The notes beneath the pieces are model-generated. The model did not search any database and had not been told where the DNA came from. It saw only the letters and a list, made by a program, of their open reading frames with translations. Positions 41,670 to 50,589 of a stretch of 64,000 bases of DNA are shown here, piece by piece. The stretch's first letter is position 1; every line of letters begins with the position of its first letter. Source of the DNA: JAJFJD01 sp965228425. GTDB lineage: Bacteria; Pseudomonadota; Alphaproteobacteria; UBA8366. Location of the stretch: assembly GCA_965228425.1 (NCBI GenBank), contig OZ245815.1:1-64000 (forward strand). Direction: 5' to 3'. Both the position numbers and the translations under genes were made by a program.

Positions 41670-42431
41670 CTACGCCGGTTTCCGGGCCGTATACTCGCTG
41701 AACACCCGAATGACGACATGCCGCGACGCTTCTTCGAACCCGGCCGTGGAAAGGGTCGACACGACCGTCTCCGGCGGCACGCACATATCGAACGTGTCCC
41801 AGCAATACTCGTACAGGAGTGTCGCCGCCTTGCTGCCGGTGAAGACGCGGGTCAGCACGGGCACCACGTAGCGCATATGCATCTTGAGGCAGAACCGGAC
41901 GAGGCCCTTGCGCGGCGGCGTCAATTCCATAAGCAGAAGCGTACCGCCCGGCTTCAACAAACGCAGGTATTCGCGGAATGTCACTTCCAAATCGGCCACA
42001 TGCCGCAACGCGAAGCCCATACACAGGAAATCGACCGACTCGTCGGCAATCGGCAACGCTTCGGCCTTTCCAACGACGGGCGCGACGGTGCGGCCGCCGG
42101 CAACCGCCTCGGAAATCATGCCCAGGCTCGGGTCGATGCTTAAGACATGGCCCGACGGTCCGACGATTTCCCGCGCCATTTCGGACACCAGCCCGGTGCC
42201 GCAACCCACATCGGCCATCCGCATGCCGGCCTGAAGACCCGACCGGACCAGCGCCTGCCGACGATACCAACGGTCCGACCCGAAGCTCATCCAATTGTTG
42301 ATGCTGTCGTAATGTGCGGCGGTTTCCTGGAACGCCGACTTCAGGTACCGCTGACGCTGGCCTTCGTCGGTATAGTACCTCGACAAAACCGGATGCGGTG
42401 CGACACGGTTCTCATCCACTTGCGACGTCAC
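41670..42431 (-). CDS. UbiE/COQ5-type class I SAM methyltransferase
   Basis: A 253-residue methyltransferase. Motif I is ADVGCGTG (residues 73-80); SINNWMSFGSDRWYRRQAL before it and GFALRHVADLEVTFREYLRLLKPGG after it match UbiE/COQ5 proteins, with LEL-type ending LLLMELTPP. In an aryl-polyene cluster it could methylate the aryl head group or its hydroxyl, or a cyclised precursor. It is alone on the minus strand between the chorismatase and halogenase genes; only a few bases separate its end from the chorismatase stop. Confidence 0.83.
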   Translation of the reverse strand: MTSQVDENRVAPHPVLSRYYTDEGQRQRYLKSAFQETAAHYDSINNWMSFGSDRWYRRQALVRSGLQAGMRMADVGCGTGLVSEMAREIVGPSGHVLSIDPSLGMISEAVAGGRTVAPVVGKAEALPIADESVDFLCMGFALRHVADLEVTFREYLRLLKPGGTLLLMELTPPRKGLVRFCLKMHMRYVVPVLTRVFTGSKAATLLYEYCWDTFDMCVPPETVVSTLSTAGFEEASRHVVIRVFSEYTARKPA

Positions 42432-42542
42432 GGGCCAGCCCTGCGAATTTTCCCGGCGGTGCGGTACGATCTCGCGGAATGATAGTGCGCGGTACCTGTT
42501 TCCGATAGCCTCTTGTCATGGATGCGGTATAAAAAAAGAGTG

Positions 42543-43862
42543 ATGCAGACTGAACGAGCAACCTCCTTCGACGTCGCCGTAATCGGCGGCGGCCCGGCCG
42601 GCGCGACGGTTGCGACCTTGCTGGCGCAACGGGGCCGTAAGGTCGCGTTGTTCGAGAAGGCGACCCACCCGCGATTCCACATCGGCGAATCGCTGCTGCC
42701 GAAGAATCTTCCGATCCTCGACCGTCTCGGCGTGTTGGATGCGGTCACGGCGATCGGTATCCACAAACCGGGTGCGGAATTCGTCTCCCCCGATCACGAT
42801 GCCCGGCAATGCTTTCTGTTCAGCGACGCCTTGGACCCGAACCCACCTCATTCCTATCAGGTGCGGCGATCCCAGTTCGACGCCATCCTGCTCGACAATG
42901 CCCGCAAGAAGGGCGTCGCGGTGCGCGAAGGGTGCGCGGTCTCGGCCATCGCCTTCGACGATGACACCCATCGCCTGACCCATGAGGCGGTTGACGGCAC
43001 GTCGGAATGCCATGCCCGGTTCGTGATCGACGCATCGGGCCGCGATGGTCTGATCGCCCGGCATATGGAAATCCGCCAGCGCAACAAATCGCACAACAGC
43101 GCCGCCATGTTCGCCCATTTCGAAGCGGTCCCGGCCAAGGCATGGGAAACACCGGGCAACATCGCGATCTACTGGTTCGAGCATGGCTGGATTTGGTTGA
43201 TCCCCCTCGGCGACGGCCTGACCAGCGTCGGCGCGGTATGTATGCCGGACTACCTGAAGTCCCGCGAAGGTCCGCTCGACGAGTTCTTTTTCCAAACGCT
43301 GCGTCTCTGTCCTAAGGTTTGGGATCATCTCAAGGACGCAACGGTCGCCACGCCGATCCGGGCGGCGGGAAATTATAGCTATTCCGCCAGCGAGGCCTTC
43401 GGCGAACGTTATCTTCTGTTGGGCGACGCCTACGCCTTTATCGATCCGGTCTTTTCCAGCGGAGTTTTCCTGGCGATGAGCAGCGCCGAACTCGCCGCGG
43501 ACGCCATCGACAAGAGCCTCGATCGGCCGGCCCGCGAAGCACACTACCTGCGCCGGTATCAGCGGCGCATCGATCGCGGCATCGCCCGCTTTTCCTGGTT
43601 CATATACCGATTCAACACGCCGGCGATGCGCAGCCTGTTCATGGGGCCGCGAAACGTTCTGGGCGTCCGGACGGCGGTGGTTTCCTTGCTGGCCGGCGAT
43701 ATTTACCGCAGCGGCGGACTGAGTTGGCGCCTCGGACTCTTCCGGTTGTTGTTCGGAGCGGCCACGCTGGCCGTGTTCAAGCGCAGCCAGAAATGGGAAA
43801 ACCGCCGCCGGCGGTTCCGGTCGATCACGGTGGCCGACGACGAAGTCGCCGAGAGATCCTAG
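42543..43862 (+). CDS. Flavin-dependent halogenase-like oxidoreductase
   Basis: A 439-residue FAD protein. The dinucleotide motif VAVIGGGPAGATVA (GGGPAG at 15-20) is followed by HIGESLLPKNLPILDRLG, RFVIDASGRDGLIARHM and GWIWLIP (Trp216, Trp218, Pro221), the W-x-W-x-x-P signature of flavin halogenases. LLLGDAYAFIDPVFSSGVFLAM completes the FAD site. Xanthomonadins are brominated aryl polyenes, which fits a halogenase here. Phenol-directed halogenases and geranylgeranyl reductases share much of this pattern, so halogenation is inferred. The start at 42543 follows AAAGAG; earlier ATG and TTG starts are possible. Confidence 0.75.
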   Translation: MQTERATSFDVAVIGGGPAGATVATLLAQRGRKVALFEKATHPRFHIGESLLPKNLPILDRLGVLDAVTAIGIHKPGAEFVSPDHDARQCFLFSDALDPNPPHSYQVRRSQFDAILLDNARKKGVAVREGCAVSAIAFDDDTHRLTHEAVDGTSECHARFVIDASGRDGLIARHMEIRQRNKSHNSAAMFAHFEAVPAKAWETPGNIAIYWFEHGWIWLIPLGDGLTSVGAVCMPDYLKSREGPLDEFFFQTLRLCPKVWDHLKDATVATPIRAAGNYSYSASEAFGERYLLLGDAYAFIDPVFSSGVFLAMSSAELAADAIDKSLDRPAREAHYLRRYQRRIDRGIARFSWFIYRFNTPAMRSLFMGPRNVLGVRTAVVSLLAGDIYRSGGLSWRLGLFRLLFGAATLAVFKRSQKWENRRRRFRSITVADDEVAERS

Positions 43863-43870
43863 AGGCCGAT

Positions 43871-44638
43871 TTGGGCGCAGATACCCCGCCAGTAACGGCC
43901 GTCATCCCGTTCTACAACGAAGTCAAAACCGTTGCCGGCATCGTTGAGCGTGCCGCCCAGCATGTCGACCATGTCGTCGTGGTGGACGACGGGTCGACCG
44001 ACGGCTCCGCGGAAACGCTGAATGGGCTGGATGTGCATATCGTGCGGCACCCGGTGAACCGCGGCAAGGGCGCCAGTCTCCTGTCGGGCATCGACGCGGC
44101 CCGCCGGCTCGGTTCCGAATTCGTCGTATCGGTGGACGCCGACGGCCAGCATCCGCCGGAATACATCCCGGAACTGCTGAAGGAGGCGAAGGCGGAGACC
44201 CTGGTGATCGGCGCCCGCAAATCGACCACCGACCCAATGCCGTCCTCCCGCCGCTGGGGAAACCGGGCAGCGAATTTCTTCATCTCCTGGGCTTCGGGGT
44301 GCTGGATTAACGATACGCAATGCGGCTTTCGGGTCTATCCCGTCTCCTTGATCGGCCGCATTCCGCTGAACCGGCACCGGCGCAGCGGGTTCGTGATGGA
44401 AAGCGAGGTGTTGATCGAAGCCTGCCGCGCCGGATACTCCATCGCCAGCGTTCCGATCCCGGCCCTGTATGCCAGCGTGCTGCAACGGCCCAGCCATTTC
44501 CGGCCCGGCTTCGACGTAACGGCGATCGTCATCATGGTGGGGATCAAACTGTTGTCGCGCGCGCTGTATTTTCCCGGCCTGATCCGATGCCAGCGGCAGC
44601 GGCTTCATGCGATACAACAGGAAGCCATCTTGAATTAA
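43871..44638 (+). CDS. Glycosyltransferase family 2
   Basis: A 255-residue GT2 enzyme. AVIPFYNE, VVVVDDGSTDGS and the metal-binding VSVDADGQH (Asp89, Asp91) are in place. NDTQCGFRVYP and FVMESEVLIEA follow, as in dolichyl-phosphate-mannose-like synthases. The likely start is TTG at 43871, which sits just behind the halogenase stop with AGAGG upstream; no usable ATG precedes the first conserved strand. C-terminal hydrophobic residues (VIMVGIKLLSRALYF) suggest membrane attachment. Xanthomonadin-type clusters carry such a gene, probably for linking the pigment to a sugar or lipid. Confidence 0.8.
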   Translation: MGADTPPVTAVIPFYNEVKTVAGIVERAAQHVDHVVVVDDGSTDGSAETLNGLDVHIVRHPVNRGKGASLLSGIDAARRLGSEFVVSVDADGQHPPEYIPELLKEAKAETLVIGARKSTTDPMPSSRRWGNRAANFFISWASGCWINDTQCGFRVYPVSLIGRIPLNRHRRSGFVMESEVLIEACRAGYSIASVPIPALYASVLQRPSHFRPGFDVTAIVIMVGIKLLSRALYFPGLIRCQRQRLHAIQQEAILN

Positions 44639-44692
44639 TCCGCGACTCACGGCACTTTGATGCCCTGCAACCTTGCTCGAAGGAAGATTTCC

Positions 44693-45091
44693 ATGTCCGC
44701 CTCAATTACCAAAATTTTCATTGGTCTGGTCATGCTGCTCGCCGTGACGAGCTGCCGCAACGCCACGGTGTACAACGTCGAAAGTCTCGCGATGAACACG
44801 CCGCCCCGCGCGTCGTTGAGTGATGTCGAGGGCGCGATCAAGCGGGCAGGCGCGTCGCTTGGCTGGCAAATGCGGAAGGTCGGCTCGGGCCATATCGTGG
44901 CACAGCTGCCGATCCGGACCCACATGGCCATCGCGGACGTGACCTTCACGACGAAGGAATTCTCGATCCGCTACAAGGACAGTTCGAACCTCAAATACGA
45001 CCCGGCGGACAACACGATCCATTCGAACTACAACAGTTGGGTCCGGAACCTGCAGAACGCGATCCTGGCGCAGACCGCCACCCTGTCCTAG
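44693..45091 (+). CDS. Small lipoprotein, paralogue C
   Basis: A 132-residue lipoprotein with lipobox VTSC (Cys21). It is the most diverged of the three paralogues: it keeps FSIRYKDSSNLKYDP, IHSNYNSWVRNLQNAI and a GWQMRKVG segment, but lacks the KREWGxGKHNI stretch of A and B. AAGGAAG precedes the ATG. It lies 54 bases after the glycosyltransferase gene and ends 15 bases before the convergent ketoreductase gene, so it closes the plus-strand block. Confidence 0.7.
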   Translation: MSASITKIFIGLVMLLAVTSCRNATVYNVESLAMNTPPRASLSDVEGAIKRAGASLGWQMRKVGSGHIVAQLPIRTHMAIADVTFTTKEFSIRYKDSSNLKYDPADNTIHSNYNSWVRNLQNAILAQTATLS

Positions 45092-45106
45092 ATCGCGCTG
45101 TTCGCA

Positions 45107-45838
45107 TCAGCCGAGTCCGCCGCCGATAGCGATCACCTGACCCGTGATGTATCCGGCCTTGTCAGACGCGAGGTAACCGACCAAGTCGGCGACCTCTTGC
45201 GGCTGTCCCGCGCGTTGCATCGGGACAACGTTCTTGATCCGGTCTTCGGGGAAGTGTTCGGCCGTTTCCGGCGTCGCGATGACACCGGGCGCCACGACAT
45301 TACCGGTCACGCCCCGGCTCGCATATTCCAGCGCCAATGACTTTACCGCGCCGTGGAGACCGGCCTTTGCGGCGGCGTAGTTCGCCTGACCCCGGTTGCC
45401 GATCAAACCCGACACGGACGAAACCGCGATCACCCGCCCCCAGCGGGTTCGGACCATCGGCAGCAGCAACGGCTGGATCACGTTGAAGAATCCGTTCAGC
45501 GCGATATCGACCGGCTCTACCCATTGCGCCCGGGTCATGCCGGCCAACGGTGCGTCATCCGGCCGGCCGGCCGCATGGACGACGATCTGAATGGCAGGCC
45601 CGTCCGGCAATGCGTTGAGCGCCGCCGCGACGGCATTCCCGTCGCGAATGTCGAAAGCGAGCGGCATTGCCGACCCGCCGGCGTCGACGATGTCCCGGGC
45701 GATTTCCGCCGCGCGTTCCGCCTGCCGGTTGCCATGCACGATGACGTCCGCGCCGGCGGCCGCCAGGGTCCGGCAGACCGCGCCGCCGATTTGCCCGCTG
45801 CCGCCGGTGACCAGCGCGCGTTTACCGGCCAGGCTCAT
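45107..45838 (-). CDS. 3-oxoacyl-ACP reductase (FabG-like, ApeQ type)
   Basis: A 243-residue short-chain dehydrogenase. TGGSGQIGGA (11-20) binds NADPH; the catalytic set is Asn115, Ser141, Tyr154 (NYAAAK) and Lys158. Closing segments PGVIATPE and GYITGQVIAIGGGLG are FabG-like. In aryl-polyene assembly it reduces the 3-keto group after each extension. The ATG at 45838 overlaps the stop of the dehydratase gene (ATGA) and is preferred to a start six codons earlier. It is the last gene of the minus-strand operon. Confidence 0.88.
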   Translation of the reverse strand: MSLAGKRALVTGGSGQIGGAVCRTLAAAGADVIVHGNRQAERAAEIARDIVDAGGSAMPLAFDIRDGNAVAAALNALPDGPAIQIVVHAAGRPDDAPLAGMTRAQWVEPVDIALNGFFNVIQPLLLPMVRTRWGRVIAVSSVSGLIGNRGQANYAAAKAGLHGAVKSLALEYASRGVTGNVVAPGVIATPETAEHFPEDRIKNVVPMQRAGQPQEVADLVGYLASDKAGYITGQVIAIGGGLG

Positions 45839-46251
45839 CGAAATATGATCCCGCATTCGCCCTGCATCACGTCGCGCCCCTCCGCCGTGATGCCGAAGCG
45901 ATAGGCGGTGCTGGCGGAATCCGCGTGAAGGCGCGCCGCGTGAATCATCAGTCGCCCCTCCACCGCGCCGAGGTCCGCAACCTGCCAGGAAAGATCCCGC
46001 AGCAGCACGACCTGCCCGGCGCGTACCGGCGACTCCGCCGCCAACGAACCGTGCACTGCCGCCGCCTGCGCGCCGTATTCGGCGCCGCAGGCGGCATGAA
46101 GCATTCCGTGCCGCCGCAGTGGATTATCGGCACGACGGTGGCTCGTCGCCGAACATAAAATCGTCTCGTCGTCCTGCCGGACGACGCGATCCAGCAAGAC
46201 CATCGGTCCCGCATGCGGGACGAGCGTGCTGATGCCGGCGCGGTCTAACAC
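45835..46251 (-). CDS. Aryl-polyene 3-hydroxyacyl-ACP dehydratase (ApeP-like)
   Basis: A 138-residue hotdog protein. VPHAGPMVLLDRV near the N-terminus with His13, then CSATSHRRADNPLRRHG and AACGAEYGAQAAAVHG, are the pattern of ApeP-like dehydratases of aryl-polyene clusters. Its role is removing water to build the conjugated double bonds. The GTG start at 46251 lies seven bases inside the preceding gene's end; a much longer open frame exists upstream but is read-through of another gene's frame. Confidence 0.82.
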   Translation of the reverse strand: MLDRAGISTLVPHAGPMVLLDRVVRQDDETILCSATSHRRADNPLRRHGMLHAACGAEYGAQAAAVHGSLAAESPVRAGQVVLLRDLSWQVADLGAVEGRLMIHAARLHADSASTAYRFGITAEGRDVMQGECGIIFR

Positions 46252-47045
46252 GGCGACACCGACAGGACCAACTGTCCCCCGGCTCCATACGGTATGCGGA
46301 TGCCGGCCGACGCGCCGCGCGCAACCGCTTCCAGTAACGGGATCGACCGCGCCGCCGGGTTTGCCTCCCACAAAGACCGCAGGTCCTCCGTTTCGGGCAG
46401 CGTAACGTCGCCCGCGGCCCGCGGCTCGAAGTCGGCGGCAAGCCGGGCGACGCCGCCACCGTCGTCCATGGGGGCAAGATCCAGCGCCACGCCGAAGGGT
46501 GCGCCCACCGGGCTGACCGCGTCCAACGGCTCGAGGAACGGCACCTCGCAGACCACTAATAGAACCCGCCGAGATTCGGACCGGACCTGTGCCAGCGCCT
46601 TGAGCAAACTCGCGGGAAAGGTGTCGCCCGCCGCCGCGATACTGGAACACGACTGGTGCGACCCGCTTGCGATCGACCAATACCCGACTGCCACGTTGTG
46701 CACCGAGTTGTGGAAGTCGGTGGGCGACACGAACCGATCAGGCGTGGCGAGCTCTTCGAGGATGCGCTGCACGACCGGACCGTCGCCATGCGCCCAGCCG
46801 AACACCACCGGCAGGTCTTTGGCGTCATCCTTCGCGTCTTCGACCGCCTCTTGCGCGACCGCCAGCGCCAACCGTACCGCAGGGCTGGTGCGCCGGCGCT
46901 CGCGCGGGCTCAATCCTTCCGGCGGCGGCGGTACGACCGGACCGGCAACATAGGGATCGATCCCGCCAAGGATTTCGCGCGCGGCGGGCCAGCCCGCCAG
47001 TCCGGGTCCCAACACGCCCACGCCGGCGATCCGAGCCTCGATCAT
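46245..47045 (-). CDS. Beta-ketoacyl synthase-like protein (chain-length-factor type)
   Basis: A 266-residue protein with only the N-terminal half of a ketosynthase (Ketoacyl-synt_2 type). SPTDFHNSVHNVAVGYW and SGSHQSCSSIAAAGDTF lie where ketosynthases have the active-site Cys; here Cys133 is kept, but the C-terminal part with the two catalytic His is absent. Such proteins pair with the full ketosynthase of aryl-polyene clusters like a chain-length factor. The ATG at 47045 overlaps the ketosynthase stop (ATGA). Confidence 0.8.
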   Translation of the reverse strand: MIEARIAGVGVLGPGLAGWPAAREILGGIDPYVAGPVVPPPPEGLSPRERRRTSPAVRLALAVAQEAVEDAKDDAKDLPVVFGWAHGDGPVVQRILEELATPDRFVSPTDFHNSVHNVAVGYWSIASGSHQSCSSIAAAGDTFPASLLKALAQVRSESRRVLLVVCEVPFLEPLDAVSPVGAPFGVALDLAPMDDGGGVARLAADFEPRAAGDVTLPETEDLRSLWEANPAARSIPLLEAVARGASAGIRIPYGAGGQLVLSVSPC

Positions 47046-48235
47046 GGCGGTGCACCCAGCAGGATGCTGCAATTGCTGCCGCCGAACCCGAATGAATTGT
47101 TGAGGGCATAGCGTACAGTGCCTTGCGCGGCTTCCGGTTCGATCCTGGTATGAAACGCGGGATCCAAGCGCTTCAGGTTCGCGTTACCGGGGAAGAAGTT
47201 TCCTTGCATCGCCAGACAGCAAATGGCGATTTCCAGGATTCCCGCCGCTCCAAGCGTATGGCCGGTCGCCCCCTTTGTGGAACTGCAGCGCTGGCCTTCG
47301 CCGAATAGCCGCTCGATCGCAGCAGCCTCGGCTTGGTCGTTCTGCCGGCTGCCGGTGCCATGCAGATTGATGTAGTCGACCTGTTCGGGCGCCATCCCCG
47401 CCCGGTCGAGCGCCGCCCGCATCGCCATCTCGGCGCCCAGCCCGTCGGGGTGCGGCGCCGACATGTGATACGCGTCGGCGCTTTCGCCATATCCCAGGAC
47501 GAGCGCGATGGTCTCGCCGTTGACGGCATCGGCGCGCTCCAGCAACGCGAACCCGCCGGCCTCGCCGATCGAAATGCCGCCCCGCTCGATATCGTTCGGC
47601 CGGCTCGGCACCGTGTCCAGGAGTTCGAGGGAGTTGAAACCATACAGCGTCAGCAGGCAGAGCGAATCGACCCCGCCCACGACCGCCGCATCGCAGACGC
47701 CGGCCTCGATCAATTGCGCCGCATCGGCGAAGACCTTGGCCGAGGACGAGCACGCGGTCGACACGGTCGCCGCCGGGCCCGACAGCCCGAGATAGGCCTG
47801 AACGAATGTCGCCAGCGAATGATGATCGTGGGTCTCGGCGAAGCGAAAATCCGGCGGCAATGCCCCGGTTTCCGCATCCCGCCGGGCGAAGGCCAATTCC
47901 CCCTCGCGGACGCCCGAGGTCGACGTGCCGAGCACGGTCGCGATCCGTCCGGCGCCGTGCCGCGCGATCGCACCGGCGACGGCATCGGCGAACCCGTCCG
48001 CGCGCAACGCCATCTGCGCGACCCGATTGTTGCGGCAATCGAATGCGGCAAAGTCGTCCCGGACCGGCGCGCGTTCGACGCCATCGATGCGCCCGATGAA
48101 GGTGTCGAGGCAGGCATCGTCATAGTTGCAACGGCGCAACGCCGAATGGTTGTGCAACAATCCCTCCGCCGTCGCGTCGCACCCCACACCCAAGCTGTTG
48201 ACCGTGGACAAGGCGTTGATGGCCAGCGCGGTCAT
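47042..48235 (-). CDS. Beta-ketoacyl-ACP synthase (FabF-like, aryl polyene)
   Basis: A 397-residue ketosynthase with full catalytic residues: Cys162 in STACSSS, His292 in NLHGTGS, Lys321 and His326 in KGATGHTLGAAG. A C-terminal NNSFGFGGSN closes the site. It extends the aryl-ACP starter with malonyl-ACP units. The ATG at 48235 overlaps the exporter stop, and its own stop overlaps the chain-length-factor-like gene, so both subunits are made from coupled genes. Confidence 0.9.
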   Translation of the reverse strand: MTALAINALSTVNSLGVGCDATAEGLLHNHSALRRCNYDDACLDTFIGRIDGVERAPVRDDFAAFDCRNNRVAQMALRADGFADAVAGAIARHGAGRIATVLGTSTSGVREGELAFARRDAETGALPPDFRFAETHDHHSLATFVQAYLGLSGPAATVSTACSSSAKVFADAAQLIEAGVCDAAVVGGVDSLCLLTLYGFNSLELLDTVPSRPNDIERGGISIGEAGGFALLERADAVNGETIALVLGYGESADAYHMSAPHPDGLGAEMAMRAALDRAGMAPEQVDYINLHGTGSRQNDQAEAAAIERLFGEGQRCSSTKGATGHTLGAAGILEIAICCLAMQGNFFPGNANLKRLDPAFHTRIEPEAAQGTVRYALNNSFGFGGSNCSILLGAPP

Positions 48236-50589
48236 GACCCCGCCTTTTCCGGCCGCCCGGTATAGATCAAACAGAGGACAAAAGAGGCCGCCGATCCGAT
48301 CGCCACCGTCCAGCCGATCTGCGACAGGATGGGCACCGACGCGGTCGCCAAGAGCGTAAAGACAGCGATGCTCGTCGCGGCGCACAGCGTCACCGCGCGC
48401 ACCGTATCGCCTCGCGCAACGGGGTTCGAATCGTCGGATGCCCGGCCATGCCGCAGGAAGACGGCGTAGTCGATCCCGAGTCCCGCGACCATCAGCAACG
48501 CGACGAGGTGAAAGACGGTCAATCCGCCGGCGATGTACACCATGGCCACCGCCGTCACGGTGACCGACAGCAGGACCGGCGCCAACACCTCGACCACCGC
48601 CCGCACAGACCGCAAAACCGACGTCAGCAGCAGCAGTGCCAGCCCGCCGCCCAACGCGATCCAGCGGAGGGTTTCGTCGCGATATCCCGCCATCACCTCC
48701 TCGGCCGTCTGTTTTAGATCCCAATACCGCACGTTTTCGAAGCCAGCATTGCGCAGCGTATCCTGAAACTCACCGGAGTTTCGCACGCCGCGCAACAGAA
48801 TCAACGCTCGGGTACCCTTATCCGCGGTCAGCAGCAATGTCTCGAGACGCGCGCGCAGTATATCGTCGGCAATGTCGCCGGGCCCGACCGGACCGGATTG
48901 CCGCGCCTCGGCAATCCCCTGCAGGAACGGGTCGAAAAAGCCTTCCTCGAACGGCAATCCGTCTTGCGCCGTCCGGACGTTGCGCCGCAACGCATCGGAT
49001 GCCGGCAACGCGGCAAACCGAGCCGCCTGCGTTTGCTTGCTGGGCAGGAACAGAGCCGCCATCTCGAACCCGGCGAGATCGCCCGCCGCCTGCCGCGCCG
49101 TGAGAAATTGCGCCAGCGGCCTGCTTCGCTGCAGCGCCTGTTCGGGATTGTCGCCCGAGACGCTGAGCAGGGTGCGCGGATCGGTTGCGGCCAGGTAGCC
49201 GCGCAACGCGCGATCGCGGGCTCGGATACTTTCGGGAATCGGGCTCAAGGCGACGAGATCGTTCTGCCATACCGGTTGATCCCGCCCGACCAGCAACGCG
49301 AGCGCGACGACACCGAGGATGATCGCCGCAACCCGCCCCTGTCCCAACACACCGTGGACCATCGCGGGTCCTTTGCCGCCCCAGCGGACCGGCGTGCGGT
49401 TCCCGGTTCCGATCAGCGCCGGCAATCCCCAGCGCGTAACCAGAACCGCCGCAATAAGACCCGTCACCGTGAAGACGCCAAGCTGCGCCAAGCCAGGCAA
49501 ACTCGACAGAATCAGCGGCAGGAAAGCGCACACCGTCGTCGCCGCGCCGAGCAACAAGGCGGGCCAGATGCGCCGTGCCGCCGCGCCGGGCGCGAGACCG
49601 CCCTGGATACGCGACAACAGATGCAGCGGATAATCCACGGCGATGCCCAGCAGCGTCGCGCCGAACCCGAGGGTCGTGACATGAACCGACCCGAACACCG
49701 CCACCACGGTGGCCGTGCCCGCCATGAACCCGCACAGCAGCGGCAGAAAACCCAGCGGCAGCGCCGTCAGCCGGCGCAGAAACAGCAACAGCAGCCCTGC
49801 GACGAGCGGGACCGAGAGCAGCACCAGGCGGCGCGACTCCGACTCCGCCTGCTTCCGGCTCTCGACCGCGATGACCGAGGGCCCGGACAGCACGACACGC
49901 AACGGACCGAAATCTTCTTGGAGCCGCTCGGCGGCGGCATGGACCCTGGCGATCATCGCCGACTGGCCTGTGAAGCTGAACCCGTCACCGGCCGTGCGGG
50001 CCAGGAAAAGCAGCTGCCGGGCATCCGCATCGACCCAAACACCCTGATGCCGTTTGGTCGGCGGCGGCGCCCAACGCGACAGCACGTCGAGTGTCCGCAA
50101 TGTCGGGTCCGCCGCCATGATGTCCTTCACGACCGCCGCGCCGAAACCCTGCAACCGCCGCACCAAGTCCTCGAAGGCCGTCCGCAGCCCCGCCGCCGAA
50201 TATTGGTCCGCGTCCAGCGGCGGCGCGAGATTATAGCGGTAGCGGAAGAACGGCTCGATCGCCGCTCGGTCGCGGCGTAATTCGCCGTTCGCCACCGATT
50301 CGAATTGACCGCTCTTTTCGAGGGCCCGACGAAACGCGCGGCTGAGCGCGCGCGCCCGGTCGATCGGACCGCCGGTCTCTTCCGGCGCGAGACCGATCAT
50401 CACCGTGCGGCTTGCCGCCCCCTGCCGCAACGCGCCGAACAACAACCCAAGGTCGCCGGTGCGCTGCTCCGGCAGCAGCACGGTCATGTCGGATTGAATG
50501 GGCACAAACCGGAACAGCGCCGCCCCGGCCGCCGCCAGGACGATCAATACGAAAATGAGGCGTATCGCGTGTCGCATACCGCCGTTCAC
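48232..50589 (-). CDS. MMPL/RND-family exporter of the aryl-polyene cluster
   Basis: A 785-residue membrane transporter with the duplicated MMPL plan: one N-terminal helix (about 8-26), a large periplasmic domain, a bundle of about five helices (about 255-390), another helix near 410-425, a second periplasmic domain and a final bundle (about 640-775). Sequences such as FGATLLGIAVDYPLHLLSR and MVAGLGIDYAVFLRHGR mark the membrane core. It probably moves the pigment or its lipid conjugate to the periplasm. The GTG start at 50589 overlaps the LolA-like stop (GTGA); an ATG four codons later is the alternative. Confidence 0.85.
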   Translation of the reverse strand: MNGGMRHAIRLIFVLIVLAAAGAALFRFVPIQSDMTVLLPEQRTGDLGLLFGALRQGAASRTVMIGLAPEETGGPIDRARALSRAFRRALEKSGQFESVANGELRRDRAAIEPFFRYRYNLAPPLDADQYSAAGLRTAFEDLVRRLQGFGAAVVKDIMAADPTLRTLDVLSRWAPPPTKRHQGVWVDADARQLLFLARTAGDGFSFTGQSAMIARVHAAAERLQEDFGPLRVVLSGPSVIAVESRKQAESESRRLVLLSVPLVAGLLLLFLRRLTALPLGFLPLLCGFMAGTATVVAVFGSVHVTTLGFGATLLGIAVDYPLHLLSRIQGGLAPGAAARRIWPALLLGAATTVCAFLPLILSSLPGLAQLGVFTVTGLIAAVLVTRWGLPALIGTGNRTPVRWGGKGPAMVHGVLGQGRVAAIILGVVALALLVGRDQPVWQNDLVALSPIPESIRARDRALRGYLAATDPRTLLSVSGDNPEQALQRSRPLAQFLTARQAAGDLAGFEMAALFLPSKQTQAARFAALPASDALRRNVRTAQDGLPFEEGFFDPFLQGIAEARQSGPVGPGDIADDILRARLETLLLTADKGTRALILLRGVRNSGEFQDTLRNAGFENVRYWDLKQTAEEVMAGYRDETLRWIALGGGLALLLLTSVLRSVRAVVEVLAPVLLSVTVTAVAMVYIAGGLTVFHLVALLMVAGLGIDYAVFLRHGRASDDSNPVARGDTVRAVTLCAATSIAVFTLLATASVPILSQIGWTVAIGSAASFVLCLIYTGRPEKAGS

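Noticed and set aside
42513..42542. Upstream TTG (42513) or ATG (42522) as start of the halogenase-like gene
   Set aside because: The ATG at 42543 has the better ribosome-binding site (AAAGAG) and lies a natural distance from the dinucleotide motif.
48898..50280. 460-codon plus-strand frame in the MMPL gene
   Set aside because: It is rich in Arg and Gln with no domain and lies wholly within the exporter gene, which has the expected helices.
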